NCBI GenBank assembly: GCA_002104985.1 | Contig: MCGO01000092.1 | Span: 1 to 64,000 of the forward strand | DNA: 64,000 nucleotides | Direction: 5' to 3' | Origin: Rhizoclosmatium globosum | Lineage: Eukaryota > Chytridiomycota > Chytridiomycetes > Chytridiales > Chytriomycetaceae | In this document: piece after piece, positions 34,801 to 45,327 of the stretch | Layout: each line of letters begins with the position of its first letter | Position numbering within the stretch: the first letter of the stretch is position 1 | Program-made: the position numbers and the translations under genes | The notes under the pieces: generated by a model | What the model saw: only the letters and a program-made list of their open reading frames with translations | Told to the model about the DNA's origin: nothing | The model's database searches: none

Positions 34801-36247
34801 ATTCTCAGTCTATCCGGATGAAACGTCTTTCCAGATGACTATCAAACTAATACGCAGACCTTCACGAACGAGTATTTGGTGATTTGCGTTTTGCTCTGGA
34901 ATGATGTGAGGTTTTGCTTTGAAATGGGTTTTAACGTATTTACAACCGAAGCAGCCAAGATATGCGACCAAATCCACCTGGAATACAATAATATTATGTA
35001 TATACATCGACGCACGAAGCCAAAAGTTTTGATTAATGACTGGGGAATGAGTTAGCTTCCTGGCGTGGCACGTGACACAACCATAACACAACTGGACAAC
35101 ACATAAAATACTCACATCAAAACACATCTGTGCATTCTGCTGAAAGAAATCGGAGAGATATTATAATGAAAGTTTATTACGAGTCTAGTATTCCTCTAAC
35201 ACTTAGGCCCATGCAACCTTGATCGAAACACACAACCACTTTCAACCATTCCTTTCCAACTTAACCCAAATACTCATGAATTCAATTCGTTGTCTGAACA
35301 CGTTCTAAACCAGAGTTGAACAAGATTCGAGGCCGGCAGAGACAACGCCGCCGCCAAGTGGTTCATACACTATTACACCAAAGCAGAGGAAGTAGTGTGA
35401 TTCATCGTTTTAGTGGAAGTCGCTGTTCTTAATGTCTTGTTAGTTGTGTTTGAGAGGATTGAAGATGGGAACAAAAAGAGCACCCGCACAGTACACCGAC
35501 AAAGGCAATCAGTTCTGTTCCGTCAACGATGAACTCGTATATGTGTGCTAACATCGTGGTCTTGATGGTGCTCGCCACAGGCTTGTGGATCACAGGAGAG
35601 CCACTAACATCCGAACCCCACAGCACTTCTCCACAACATTCGATTAATGCATTTCTCCCACTTCTATTAGCTGCCACGACGCCACAAGCTTCAATGCGTG
35701 AGTTGTTTGGAAGGGGTGACGGGTGGGTGTCTTTTCCTCTGCTACTTGCCAATTTTTTCAGTGGATTGCCGCCCCCGTGCCATTTTGAGTGGAACTTGAA
35801 CTGGAGACGTAGTGAGTTCTGGAATAGAAATCTTTCCCAAACAAGTAGAAAGAATGGAAGAGGGCATGAGATGGACACGGAAAGGAGTGACGAGATTGAG
35901 AGTTTCAAGGTGACCTAGGGAAAGGAAAAGACAAACGTTAGAAATGCGATTCAAAGAGGACACAAGAATTGTACCTGCGTGTCCACAAGTGGAAGACAGA
36001 TTGAAGCCAAGAATCCTCCCACGGTGGTTGGCGACCAGTGTTTGGAACCCCTGATTACATTCACTTGGACAAGAGACGTTAAACACCGACAAATGATCAG
36101 CGAAAGACCACGGAATGAATAGGATGCTATGTGTTAATAATATTGTCAGTGATGCTCATTGCGATTCAGGAGACACAACACACCTCCAGCAGTAAAGACC
36201 TTCGAAAGGAAGGCAAAGAGAGCGACGACGGAGAAAGAGAATAGCAT
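25850..36247 (-). pseudogene. Giant multi-exon ubiquitin-like/zinc-finger gene, copy 1 (interrupted and 3'-truncated)
   Basis: Same exon structure as the gene at 52807-64000. Start MLFSFSVVALFAF at 36247, then the coiled Lys/Arg-rich segment and first ubiquitin-like segment (34037-34560), the second ubiquitin-like domain ending VPVRGGAD (about 33150-32830), acidic linker, Gly-Val repeats, two C2H2-like motifs (about 30115-29840) and long unique regions to 25850. Two lesions: a DNA transposon at 34571-35779 inside exon 3, and loss of everything after the codons for SPHEL, where copia-2 starts. At the point where copy 2 has a 5 bp deletion, this copy is intact. The block 32666-33752 is strongly diverged from copy 2 while its flanks are nearly identical. 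Function unknown. Confidence 0.8.
34571..35779. mobile_element. 1.2 kb non-autonomous DNA transposon (Mutator-like features)
   Basis: Terminal inverted repeats of 14 bp, CACGGGGGCGGCAA at both ends, flanked by a perfect 9 bp duplication CCATTTTGA (34562-34570 and 35780-35788). The homologous site in the right arm (around 53264-53272) has a single CCATTTTGA (as TCAAAATGG) and no insert, a natural empty site. Nine-bp duplications are usual for Mutator-type elements. No convincing transposase is encoded: ORFs inside are short and unrelated to known motifs, so it is probably mobilised in trans. Confidence 0.9.
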
Positions 36248-36720
36248 CGTTTAAGTCTATTCGGATATTTAGTATCAGTACTTAAATCAAGAAGAAGAGG
36301 AAAGGCATGGTAGGAATTAGGCGTAGATAGCCTCTGCAAGTTTCCACTCCTTCACCAACAACAAACATTTGACACAACCACAGGTTCATAGGGAAGGAGG
36401 AGTGAATAACCGATGGTATAAAGAGGAATTGAAGGGTGAGATATGGGCAGATGGGATCGTAATCAAATTGAGTGGGGGACGGTGATCCAGACCCAATGAC
36501 AATCCAGATCACGGAATGAGAGGATGCCGTAAGATCGCAGAGGACTCAAGGTGAAGAAAGAGTCCTCAATCAACGGCAACTAACGCTCGCAGCTTGAAGA
36601 AGGGAAGGGAAGGGGAGGGATGAAGGGGAAAAAGGGGATTCACTTGCAAGCGTTTGTTCAAATTTGTGAGGATTTTCAAAAGTTTGCTCACTATCCATTA
36701 TTGAGAGAGTGAAGAGAATG

Positions 36721-37071
36721 TATTTAGAGAAAAGTCATCCGTGTCTCTTCTTCGATCCAGCAAGTGAGGAGTGTCTGGAGGCTCTGCACCGTTTCTTCGG
36801 AGGAGGACATTGTTGTTTTAAGATGAAGAAAAAGAAAGAAGAAAGAAAGAAGAAAGAAAGAATTCTCCTTCTCTCTTTCCATATATTTAATGAGGAAGTT
36901 AAAGAAAGGAATGCATCAGTCTCCAAGACCTACTACTCCGAAAAACTTCCTTTGGCTGAAAAAACAAATTGGAGAGGACAAAACACAACAAGTAACAAGT
37001 AACAGAAAAGAATGCGTTATTCTCTACCAAAAACAAACAAATAAAGCAGCAATGAACATGAAAGAAACTCT
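36721..37071. other. Intergenic, purine-rich
   Basis: Unique sequence between the left inverted-repeat arm and the SWIB gene. Contains a GAAA/GAAAGAAG simple-sequence run at about 36824-36862. No gene is supported. Confidence 0.55.
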
Positions 37072-39061
37072 TCAGATCGGGAACAAATGCTCTCCCAACA
37101 CCTTATTCATCCCAAACATAGACACTCTCTTCGCCTTCAATACTTTCTGCAAGGTTTCATCACAAAGAATATATCTCTTGTCTGATGGATCCTGTAGGTT
37201 ATTTCCCTTGATATACTCCCAAATCTTTTTGACAGCTTCATGACGAGGAATCGGGTCAGCACTTCCAACCACTGCAATCAACTCAGGACTGAGGTTGTAT
37301 GGTCTATTGATTTGTTCAGGTTCAGGTTAAATCTTCCGTGTTGGGTACATGATAGAGAATGGATATGATGGAGAATATGAAGGAGGGGGGAATAGAGACT
37401 CACTTTGAAAACACACTCTTACTCTTCTTTTTCGGTGCCCCGTCATCATCATCGTCATCATCCCGAGAACGTGCAGGTTTCTTCTTTTTCGAAGCTGAAG
37501 AAGGCGCCTTTTTCGGCGTATCTCCCATATCATCGTCTTCCGCGTCATCCTCATCATGATCCTCTTCATCATCGTCATTTCCATCATGATCACCGTCGTC
37601 TTCATCATCGTCCTCATCGTCATCATTGTCGTCATCGGAATCAACAACATAGCTGCTGCTTTTGGACAAATCGCGGTTTCCACGAGTGGGTGTGGCACGA
37701 GAAGATGATTTTTTGGAGGAGGCGGCTGAAGAACGAGAGACGGATGCGGTGTGGCGTTCAATGAGTTGGTTGTCCACGCCCAGCACATCGCTTGCGCTTT
37801 TGAGGTGGTTTCCGAGAAACTTGTTCATCTGAATCCAATGCCAAGAGTTAGAGTTGAGTTGAAAGAAGGGAGCTCTTTCAGATCACTTTTCAGTCTCCCA
37901 CTCAATCTCTCTACACTCTCTCCACACTCTATATTCTCTGTTCTGCCTACGTTCTCCTCCCTCCTCCACTCTTTCCTCCCCTTCAAACTCCCACTTCCAA
38001 GGAATCTCACCAAAAGAAAATGCACAAAAATACACACCTTGAACATGTTAATTTTCTTGAGCTTAAAAACCGATTCGAGGAGCGGATCGCAAAGAATAGA
38101 CCGTTTGTCTGAAGGATCTTGCAAGTTATTGTGTTTGATCCAAACCCACAGTCGTTTCACGACTTCAGGACGAGAGAGAAGGAAGGGCTCCTGTGAGTGA
38201 TCTTCCTTGATGGTATCACCGGCAGCAGAAGAGTCATTTATAACAATAGAGTGTACATCTCCTTCTTGTTTGAGTGGTAGTAGATGGGCATCTGAAGAGT
38301 CCTGTTTGACAGGAGATGATGAAGGGGCAGTAGCTGAAGAGGGGATATCCGAGTCCAGATCAAGTGTGTCAGGCAACTGATCCAATTCCCCTGAGGATGC
38401 AGTAGTTGGCAAAGCAGCCACGCGACGCATCAGGTCAGCCAAAGCCGGTGAGAGGACCATTGGCTTTGAGAAGCCAGTTCCCGAGGCCGCACCACTTTTC
38501 CTGCGCGAGTCCTTATCGTCCGCAACACTTTTCTTCTTCTTTTTCAACGACGAGGCGGGTGCAGCAGCGGCACGGCGGTTTCCTCTGCGACTGCCACGAT
38601 CTAATAAAGCAGCTGCGGCTTCGTCTTCTTCGGCCTGGATTTGGCGTGCGAGTTTGGCGTCGTTGTCTTCGTCTTCGTTTGTTTCGAGTTCGTGTTCGAG
38701 TTCGCGTTCGTGTTGGTGTTCGTGTTTGACATCAGAGTGCGAGTGACTGTCGTTTGAATCAACAACGCGTTCGTACACTTCGTTGATGCGCGCCTTGACA
38801 CCCTCCTTGTCCAATGCTTCAAGCTCAACAAGGAGTGATGCGTTGCTTCCGGCGGCCGCGGCAAGCTCTGAAGTAGGTCACTCACAGTTAGGACTACTTA
38901 GTCTTTAAATATACACTGTCACACTCACCCTTTCGCACTGCCTTCACTGAAACCTGTGACAAGTCCGATCTGATTATCTGCCATAAGTCGCCTGTTTTCG
39001 TTTAAAGTCTCGTCGCTTACCGCCGTAGAATTTCAGTGATCGCCTCGTCCAAAACTGTCAT
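37072..39061 (-). CDS. DEK-C / double SWIB domain protein (Uaf30/Tri1-like)
   Basis: Chromatin or rDNA transcription-related protein. Exons: 39021-39061, 38929-38991, 38038-38867, 37404-37828, 37072-37303. The N-terminus (TVLDEAITEILRR..., KARINEVYERV) fits a DEK-C type helical domain. SWIB domain 1 has RPEVVKRLWVWIKHNNLQDPSDKR and ILCDPLLESVF..KKINMFKMNKFLGNHL. An acidic Asp/Glu and Lys-rich linker follows, then SWIB domain 2 with YNLSPELIAVVG, RHEAVKKIWEYIKGNNLQDPSDKR, ILCDETLQKVL and VSMFGMNKVLGEHL. In yeast, proteins of this layout serve in the RNA polymerase I upstream activating factor or related complexes. The splice join at the G run 38929-38931 is off by one base, probably a sequence error. 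Confidence 0.85.
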
Positions 39062-39377
39062 TTTTGTTGTGGATGGATGTTGGGAAACACAATCACCACA
39101 CTTTCCCTCCAACCTCCCCTCTTTCCCTCTCTTTCCCATACTGTAAACCTTTTTATCAAAAAACAATAAACACAGAGAGAGAGAAAGCGTGGGACGAAAA
39201 ACATACACATGGAAGAAACAGCAAAAAAGCCAGAAACACTCAAAAATCCAACACATCACCCTCTACAGACCAAACAGGAACAAAAAAAACAACAAAAAAC
39301 AAAAGGATAATAAGCAACGAACGTTAATAATTACCCGTCATCAACGTCCCCTCCAAAACACCCGACTCTCTCGAATT
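39062..39377. other. Intergenic, A-rich
   Basis: A-rich spacer between two minus-strand genes, the presumed promoter of the SWIB gene. Nothing else is recognised. Confidence 0.5.
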
Positions 39378-41570
39378 TCAGGCAGGTGGTGCCAAAATGA
39401 CAGCAGACGGGAAACACTTGGAAAGCTCAACATGCAACCACTGTTGGAAAGAAGGAACCAAATGTTCTGGAACTCCATACGTCGGCTTCGACGCTTGTCC
39501 GTTATCAGCTGCAGTCATCATGAGACACTCCTCAAAGTCAGATCCCATTTCATGCTGCAAAAACTGCTTGACGCCACGCTTAATAGCCAACCGAGCTTCA
39601 TTGGAAAGACTCTTGAACTCTGGCATCATCTTGTTGACGATTCTAGTTTCAATGTGGTGTGGTCAGCAACGTATTAACCTCACAAAAGTATATAAAGCTA
39701 CTCACGCATTGTAACGAGTCAACGAGAGTCCACTCTTGCTAACAGAAGAAATCTTGGCACTCTTGCTCGGCTTCTTGGTCACTTCACCACCTGCCGCGAA
39801 ATCGCCGTCCTCTTCCTCCTTGACAACTCTCTTCTTGGATGACGCAACAACAACCGGTGTCGCAGCAGCACTACTCAAAGACGAAGCTTGTCCCAAAGAC
39901 GCTGCTGCCGCCGCCGCCGCACTTTTTCTCTTTCCCTTGCCCTTGTCAGATGCACTGGAGTCGAACTCGGACGCTGAAACACCTGGCTCCACAGCCCCAC
40001 CACTACCACTACCACTACCAGCAGCAGCAGCAGCAGCAGCCTCTTCATCTTCCTCTTCACCTGCACCCACTGAAGAACCACCACCACCACCCCCACCACC
40101 ATTCATAGAAACACCAGCATTCACAACCACAGAACCCGCCGACGAATCATCAAACCCAGGCATCCCCGACAAAATATCACCACCAACCCGTCTCCGTCCA
40201 AGAACACCCAACACCCCAAACTTTTCCTCAAAGTACTCCAAAAAGTCTTTATGCATGTCGGGCGGGATCGCATAGGTGGGTTTGCTGCGGCCAAGACTGT
40301 GTGTCGGGGTGACGCGGTAGAAGGGGATTTTTCTGGTTTCAATGAATTCGCGGGCGTGTTTGCTTGTTTGGACGGTGCTGCGTTGGAAGTGCGGGTAGCG
40401 GGTTCGGATAATGTCGGTCCAGGCGAGGGAGTTTGGGGGGAGTGGGGAGTTTGGGTCGTGGACGTTGCTGGTGGATGATTTGCGGGATGTGGCGGCTGAG
40501 GATGGGACGATGGGCTGTTGTTGTTGTTGTTGCTGGGATGATGCGGCTGGTGCAGGTTGCTGTTGTTGAAGAGGGCGCGAAGATGCATCTAAAAGGTTAC
40601 GTTTGGTGCCTTGTGGGCTATGGTTCATGCTTTGGGGGCTTGGCATCATCTTGCCTGAAATGTCTGAAGGAACTGAGCTTGAGGTTGACAAGCGAGATTT
40701 GTGACGACTGGAATTGAAATCATCTGTTTTATGGTAGAGTTTAGTATTACAAACGTTGTCAGTTGTGATGGTGAATTTTTTTGGGAGGTGTGAGGGCTGC
40801 TTGGTGAGGATCAATTTGGGAGGGGAAGGAAATAGATCAATTCGGATATCGCGATGGCAGTACGAGCCGGTAACCTCCATAAGCTTCCTCATAGTATAAT
40901 AGAAGAGGGGCAAGTGTCCAGGACCCGTAGAAACTGGAAGGGTATCATTGATAACAAGTAATCTGGAGACATCCACCTCCACTTTGAATGATAAGCTTCC
41001 CATCACTGCAATCAAAGATCGCCATCCAGGAATGTCAAGTATATCTGAACAGATATACCCAGAAAGCTTCCGACAAGCTTGAAGTGAACTGAAGCTTTGC
41101 TGATGGGAGGTGGAGCCCAGACTCGCAACCATCAATTAAAAATGCTTTCTCTCAGCATGCATTACCTTCATCCTTTGAGTCGTAATCTAAAGCTGAGGTA
41201 GTAATCTGGCCCTTCTGATTGATAGCCAGGGAGGAAGCTGATGGGAGCGAATCCAGGTCGTTAAGGAAGGCTGACAGTTTCGACTTTGGCGGCATCTGCT
41301 TCAGCGCCTCAGCCAGACCACTGTTCTCAATGATTCTGCGAAGAGCCTCCGCTTCAGCTGAGACAAGTTTGATTTCAGAGACAAGGGCATTCGCCTTGGT
41401 CTCGGCAGCTTCGAGCTTTCTCGCAAGGTCGAGTCGATCCTCAAGCGACTGCGAGTACCGCCCAGACCAGTCTTCTGGCTCAGATCCCGCGTTCAGTGTT
41501 TCGCGGTCTTGGTCCATGTCTGTGGAAACCTCGTCGGATGTCTGTGCAGCTGCCGTAAGAACTGTAGCCA
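39378..41570 (-). CDS. Unknown protein with a repeated KPTY domain and low-complexity linkers
   Basis: Not recognised. A start at 41570 (MATVLTAAAQTSDEV) gives an acidic coiled-coil region (LARKLEAAETKANALVSEIK) to about 41160. The frame then continues from about 41130 to 39706 and, after an intron 39643-39705, to the stop at 39378. The join near 41100-41155 is uncertain, so two genes are possible. A related module occurs twice: HAREFIETRK..SLGRSKPTYAIPPDMHKDFLEYFEEKF near the middle, and VKQFLQHEMG..GQASKPTYGVPEHLVPSFQQWL at the C-terminus. Between them lie Gln, Gly, Ala and Lys runs and a basic segment (KGKGKRK, KKRVVKEEE) consistent with nuclear location. Confidence 0.6.
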
Positions 41571-41714
41571 TTTTTCGTGTGTTTTCCTGCCCATCACACG
41601 CGCCAATGGACACCAACACGTGTTTTGAAGCGTTCCTACAAGTACCTATTGCGAACGAAAGGTAAACGAAGCAAAAGAAGTTTATTTTCCCCCAATTTCA
41701 ATCCTCATTCAAAC

Positions 41715-42690
41715 TCAAACAAACAAGATCGCAGAAAACAAGGCCCACACTCCAGTTAATCCAACAGCAGATGAACCCTTCGCAGTGGTCGTCGCCGCAG
41801 CCCCACTTCCCGTTGTAGAAGCACCACCAGAAGTAGTCGATGAGCCACAGTCCCCAATTAAAGTCATCTTGGTGAAAGTGAACTTGGTTCCCAAAGGCCC
41901 AAAGTTAACAAACGTAACATCCTTCAAATGTTTCATATCAAAAGCGTCTCCATTCAAATTCTTGGCAAAATCCGTAAACTTCATAAGAAGCGTCTGAGCA
42001 TTCCCATTTGGTTTCACATACGACGAAAGCAACCGATATTGGCTATCAATTCCACGGGTATTCGTCGCTGGCAGCCATTGCGTCAGCGTAATGTTGAAAT
42101 CACTGCCTTCAGGCGCAATAAAGTCAACGGCAAAGCCAGTGTACGGTGTCAGATCGAAATCATTGATCCAGTTGAACTTTGTGAACCAGTAGTTTTGGGT
42201 GGCGACTGTTCCTGGGTGGGACGCTGTTTCCCAGTTGGATGATTCGTCTGATCCCGCCGTTAGCTCGAGTTTGCCGATGGACAAAACCTCCGCAACGTAT
42301 GAGTCTATAACCCTTTTTAGTTAGTAAAACGAAAAAAGGGGCGGGTAGAAAAGGGTAGGAAGGGGAAAGCAAGGCTTGTGTCTCTCTTCTCTTGCTGCCC
42401 CAATCAAACAGATCATGTCTTACCTCCAAAGTCACCACCCAACAAGTTCAGTGTCTTGTTGCATCCGTTGAATCCAGTGTTAGTTTCACATCCAGTGGCT
42501 ACACCGTTCACAACGAGGGGTTGCTGTCTGTACATGTCTGGGGTCCTTGCCCGGAAATCGTCGACTAGGACATCAGGTTGGCAAGCTGAACCAAAGTTGT
42601 CGCAATATTAATTATACGAAAAGAAGGGTTGGGACTAGTACCAGCAGCGGCAGCGGCAGCTGTAATGATGGCAGTGGTAAGAAGATGCAT
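41715..42690 (-). CDS. Secreted GPI-anchored cell-surface protein
   Basis: Three exons (42642-42690, 42424-42585, 41715-42304) join in phase to 266 residues. Signal peptide MHLLTTAIITAAAAAAG, then a Cys-containing region starting ACQPDVLVDDF with CETNTGFNGC, then a beta-rich domain (NYWFTKFNWINDFDLTPYTGFAVDF, ITLTQWLPATNTRGID, FVNFGPLGTKFTFTKMTLIGDC). A Ser/Thr/Gly/Ala-rich stalk and a final hydrophobic tail (VGLTGVWALFSAILFV) follow, as in GPI-anchored fungal wall proteins. The ligand is unknown; the beta domain resembles carbohydrate-binding modules only in general character. A 231 bp piece of its 5' end (42451-42681) recurs inverted at 52094-52324. Confidence 0.8.
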
Positions 42691-42942
42691 ATCGATTTCT
42701 GGAAAGAAAAGATTTCCCCCTCACCCTTCACTCCATATACACACACTCACCAACAGAACTTAATCATGAGGTATTTATTATTAGCAATGTCACTAAAATG
42801 AGGAAGAAACAGGCACAGACGAAAAAGACAAAAAGAAACACACACAAAACAATGAGGTACAAACCCACACCAAAAAAACAACAACTAAACCATCATCAAG
42901 AATACCCACCCTCCTCATTCGATAACAACAAGAAGAGGTTTC

Positions 42943-45260
42943 TTACAACCCAACAGAATACAACGGGAAATGCCCCTCCATCTGTGATGTCAAATTAACC
43001 CCAAAACCCCATTTATCATCAAACCGTTTCTGCACCACAACATGATCCCCAATCTGAACTTCAATCTCATCATGTGCCGTTGGAACAAACTTTGCAACAC
43101 CCCGTGTGACTTCATGCTGCTGATACAACGGTGGACTCTCTCCCGCAATCGACCGCGCTAAACTCCCCACCGTCACAGACGAGTGCCTGTTGTTGTATTC
43201 ACCCACATCCGGTTTCTGCAACGCAGCCCCGTTGTCTGTCGTCGCGCCAAGCCCCTTCAACTGAATCACACCGTTAGAAACGTTTGCAGCGTTCTGGACG
43301 TGCGCGCTCGTCTTTTCGGTGAGGAGGACGGTGGCAGTGTTGGGGCTTTTGGAGGAGGAGGAGGATTTCTTGGGGAAGGAGGAGACGCGGGCCGTGTATT
43401 TTTTGTTTTCGGTGCGTGGTTTTCCGATGCATTCGAGAGGGAAGATTCCGGTTGCGTTGCGGTTTTGACCGAGGGCCCAGCCGTCGTCAAAGACTTGGTG
43501 GAGTTCAACTTTGTCACCAATGTCTATCATTTTTGTTGTTAGAAATTATGTTGTTAGATTATACAATATAGGCGTGTGTGATGATGATGGGTGAGGAGGG
43601 AAGAGAAGAAAGAGAAGATTTGTGGATGAAGAAGGGTTCAACAGATGTCAAGATGGATAAATGGATGCATCGAGCGGATGCATCAGTGGATAGATGGATA
43701 GACAAAAAAAGGAAAACATGATTACTCACACAAGGCAAGCTCATCCGACAACTCCGGCATATAATTGGCAAACACGTTGTACGCATGACCAACAACAAAC
43801 ATATCATTGGCACTAGAACCGTAAGCATTCATAGAAGCATTCATAGAATTATTGGCAGACGCAAGATCCACAACAGAACCCGGAGTAGGAGGCGCCATAT
43901 TCGCAACCGAATTGTAATTGTTTGAACCAACAGTCGTCACTCTCGTAGCAGAACTAGGCTTCAAAGGAGAAGGAAGCGTGGGATGATGAGTGGACGCAGT
44001 TGGACTGGTAGGAGTCTTGGGTCTGTCAGCACGACCAATCGTGCCTGAATTGGCAGAACCAGGACGTTCCTTGCCGAGAGCTGAGAGTGGGAAAGCACCT
44101 TTCGCTTGAGTGAATCTGTTGTAACCGTACCCCCAACCGTCAGGGTATTGGTGAGTAAGCATAATGAAATCGCCGACGGCAAGAGAGAGTTCGTCAGGGT
44201 GAGAGGCAGCAAAGACTGTTTGAGCACGCCATTCAGAGGGTTGAACAGGAACAGGACCAGACGCAGCAGCAGCAGTTTGTTGTTGCTGTTGTTGTTGTTG
44301 CAGTGGAAGGGAGGCGTAGGTGAGGGACTGATGAGTGTGATTATGGGAGAGGGTTGCGGACTGAATTGGAACGGAAATCGAAGCTGGATGAGCATGGTAG
44401 TACAAGTATTGGTTTTGGTCTGATACAACAAAAGCCGCTTGTCCTTGTTGTTGTTGCTGTTGTTGTTGTTGATATTGTATTTGTGCGGCTTGAGCTTGAG
44501 TAAGTTGAGGTTGGTGGTACTGTGCAAACTCAGTCTGAGGCACGACACCAATCGCAGGCAGGGTCGGCTGTCTATTAGCACTACCGCCACCATGTTTCAG
44601 GTATGAGTCGTGGGCAGACGGCACTGAGTTTGAAGCGACAAACGAGCGAGGATGCGACTTTGCCCCGACCAGGTCGTCGTGGCTGCTCGAGCCGCTGCTG
44701 TGGCTAGTTGCGGCCTTGTCGATGTATCTGAATGGATCGTTCTTGCGTCTCAGACGGGCCACGTAGTAGCAGTACACGACCGCAGTAACTACGGCAAGCA
44801 CGGCAATCCCGCCAATCGCCGACAGAGTGTACACGACCGCCGGTGGAATGCCCGAGCTGGACCCATCGCCAATCGCAGTCGCAGTCGCAGTTGATGTTGC
44901 AGTTGATGTTGTGGTTGCTGATAAAGTTAAGGGCACGACAATTGCTGACGTTGCCAAAGTCGAAGTTGTCGAAGTCGTTGTCGACGTTGTCGTTGACGAA
45001 GTGGATGTTGCCGCCGATGTCGCATTCGCCGTTGTAGTTGTTGTTGTAGTCGTAGTTGTAGTTGTAGTTGTTGTTGGAGGAGGAGGAGGAGCCGTTGAAG
45101 TAGTTTGAACAAGAGTCGTTGTCGCCACCGGAGCCACAGACGATGTTGTTGTTGGTGGCTGCGCAAGAACTGCTCCCGTCGTCGTCACTGGTCCCGCTGG
45201 CCCAAGCCGCCCTGTCTGCGTCAGCACTGGTGGGATGGCGATCGTTGGAAGACTGGCCAT
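42943..45260 (-). CDS. Single-pass membrane protein with Thr-rich ectodomain and three SH3 domains
   Basis: Exons 43730-45260 and 42943-43523 join in phase to 703 residues. The N-terminal about 150 residues are a Thr/Ser/Pro/Ala-rich, probably O-glycosylated ectodomain. One TM helix follows (VVYTLSAIGGIAVLAVVTAVVYCYYV) with a basic stop-transfer RLRRK. The cytoplasmic part has Gln runs and three SH3 domains: AQTVFAASHPDELSLAVGD..GWGYGYN..GAFPLSALG; HAYNVFANYMPELSDELAL + YIGDKVELHQVFDDGWALG..GIFPLECIG (split by the intron); and VAKFVPTAHDEIEVQIGDHVVV..KWGFGVN..GHFPLYSVGL. The layout suggests a surface sensor that recruits Pro-rich partners, functionally reminiscent of Sho1-type osmosensors, though Sho1 itself has four TMs and one SH3. 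Confidence 0.85.
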
Positions 45261-45327
45261 TTTGTTGTTCACCGAAAAAAGAATGCCGAAAAATGCAAAC
45301 GAGATCACTCTTCAAATTGTTTCAGTC

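Larger units (their letters stand above)
25850..36720 (-). repeat. Left arm of large inverted repeat
   Basis: Reverse complement of 52337-61879. Edges: 25850 pairs with 61879 (CCACATGAACTT) and 36720 with 52337 (CATTCTCTTCACTC). Homology covers about 470 bp of upstream sequence plus most of a giant multi-exon gene. The left arm is longer because of a 1,209 bp DNA transposon. The arms are separated by about 15.6 kb of unique genes. Confidence 0.93.

Noticed and set aside
34810..35918. Short ORFs inside the 1.2 kb DNA transposon as a transposase
   Set aside because: They are short, on both strands, show no DDE-type or zinc-finger motif, and one runs across the element boundary.
36824..36862. 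GAAA-rich tract as a regulatory element
   Set aside because: Simple-sequence repeat with no further structure; nothing ties it to a promoter.
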